A stretch of 14,951 nt of DNA from assembly GCA_028685295.1 (NCBI GenBank), contig JAQUEL010000047.1:1-14951 (forward strand), written 5' to 3'. The translations under genes were made by a program, and so were the position numbers. Numbering within the stretch: the stretch's first letter is position 1; each line of letters begins with the position of its first letter. The notes under the pieces are model-generated. The model was not told the DNA's origin, searched no databases, and saw only the letters and a program-made list of their open reading frames with translations. This document shows, one piece after another, positions 14,452-14,951 of the stretch. Source of the stretch: a bacterium (GTDB lineage: Bacteria > UBP13 > UBA5359).

Positions 14452-14951
14452 ATGCCTCGGCAGGCCAGACTGGATGCACCAGGTGTCCTTCATCATGTGA
14501 TGGTAAGAGGTATTGAGCAGGGAAAGATTGTAGATGGTCGGAAGGATAGAGAAGATTTTATTCGAAGAATGGGCAGGATTGCCATAGACAGCGGAACCAA
14601 TATCTATGCCTGGGCCATAATGAATAATCATGCGCATATACTTCTAAGAAGCGGAAATACAGGCTTGGCAGCATATATGAAACGGCTTTTGACAGGGTAT
14701 GCAGTTGCCTATAATCTTCGCCATAAACGGCACGGACATCTTTTCCAGAACCGGTATAAATCAATAGTCTGTGAGGAAGAGACTTATTTTCAGGAAGTAA
14801 TACGGTATATACATCTCAATCCACTGCGAGCAGGGGAAGTGAAAAGCATACCCGAACTGGACAGATATCCATGGAGCGGGCATGCGGCTATAATGGGACA
14901 GATAGATAATGATTGGCAGGATAAAGCCTATGTATTATCCGTTTTCGGCAG
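14452..14951 (+). CDS. REP-associated tyrosine transposase (Y1, HUH family), 3' end outside window
   Basis: This is the first 166 or so residues of a RAYT/TnpA-REP-type transposase, a single-strand DNA nuclease related to IS200/IS605 TnpA. It begins MPRQARLDAPGVLHHVMVRG, the standard family start. WAIMNNHAHILL carries the HUH pair H60 and H62. MKRLLTGYAVAYNLRHKRHG holds the candidate nucleophile Y83, followed by HLFQNRYKSIV, YFQEVIRYIHLNPLRAG and YPWSGHAAIMG. The ATG at 14452 has AAGGAG 8 nt upstream. The frame runs open off the right edge with no break, so the gene looks intact as far as seen. It starts only 93 bp after the tRNA-Thr. Many clostridial members carry a further C-terminal domain after the VLSVFG segment seen at the edge. 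Confidence 0.92.
   Translation, partial: MPRQARLDAPGVLHHVMVRGIEQGKIVDGRKDREDFIRRMGRIAIDSGTNIYAWAIMNNHAHILLRSGNTGLAAYMKRLLTGYAVAYNLRHKRHGHLFQNRYKSIVCEEETYFQEVIRYIHLNPLRAGEVKSIPELDRYPWSGHAAIMGQIDNDWQDKAYVLSVFG

Noticed and set aside
14260-14637. Minus-strand ORF across the tRNA containing SRRWDLNPQPADYKSAALP
   Set aside because: This is the familiar false protein produced by reading antisense through a tRNA-Thr. It also opposes the transposase gene.

Overview
The window reads as a chromosomal segment of a Gram-positive, probably anaerobic and spore-forming bacterium of the Clostridia (Firmicutes). The order ispF, gltX, cysE, cysS, rlmB, sigH is a conserved housekeeping neighbourhood in Bacilli and Clostridia. 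The sigma-H-type factor, the AGGAGG-like ribosome sites, the GTG and TTG starts and the ferredoxin-linked 2-oxoacid metabolism all fit. Genus cannot be fixed from the sequence alone.

Left part (1-6658), all on the + strand: the end of an IspF domain whose frame is open to the window edge (possibly an IspD-IspF fusion), long-form hpf, a pfkB-family sugar-phosphate kinase, gltX, cysE, cysS and rlmB. Spacing is tight: pfkB and gltX overlap, and cysS and rlmB are 1 nt apart. Two departures from the usual order are visible. hpf and the kinase sit between ispF and gltX, and no mrnC lies between cysS and rlmB. A perfect 11-bp inverted repeat sits just before the cysE ribosome site.

Middle part (6659-8295): about 740 bp without an intact gene where yacP is often found. 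It holds what looks like a frameshifted coding remnant of unknown family and then a near-consensus vegetative promoter (TTGACC, 17 bp, TATAAT) that should drive sigH. sigH starts at TTG and is followed by two hairpins.

Right part (8296-13943): a five-gene catabolic set, iorA, iorB, a double-ACT-domain protein, a sodium:solute symporter and a PaaK-type arylacetate-CoA ligase. IorAB oxidatively decarboxylates arylpyruvates to arylacetyl-CoA with ferredoxin as electron acceptor. PaaK interconverts arylacetate and its CoA ester. The ACT protein is a likely amino-acid sensor and the symporter a likely importer. Together they suggest aromatic amino-acid or arylacetate metabolism, sited where many relatives carry rpmG-secE-nusG.

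Right edge (13944-14951): a doubtful small ORF, tRNA-Thr(TGT), and directly after it the start of a REP-associated (Y1, HUH) transposase gene, cut by the window end and preceded by a possible element end (a GGGGACGTACC-type motif plus a short hairpin). I see no CRISPR array, rRNA, T-box or prophage, and no clear evidence of a wholly new system. The most useful leads are the inverted repeat before cysE, the decayed segment upstream of sigH, the metabolic insertion after sigH, and the transposase abutting the tRNA.
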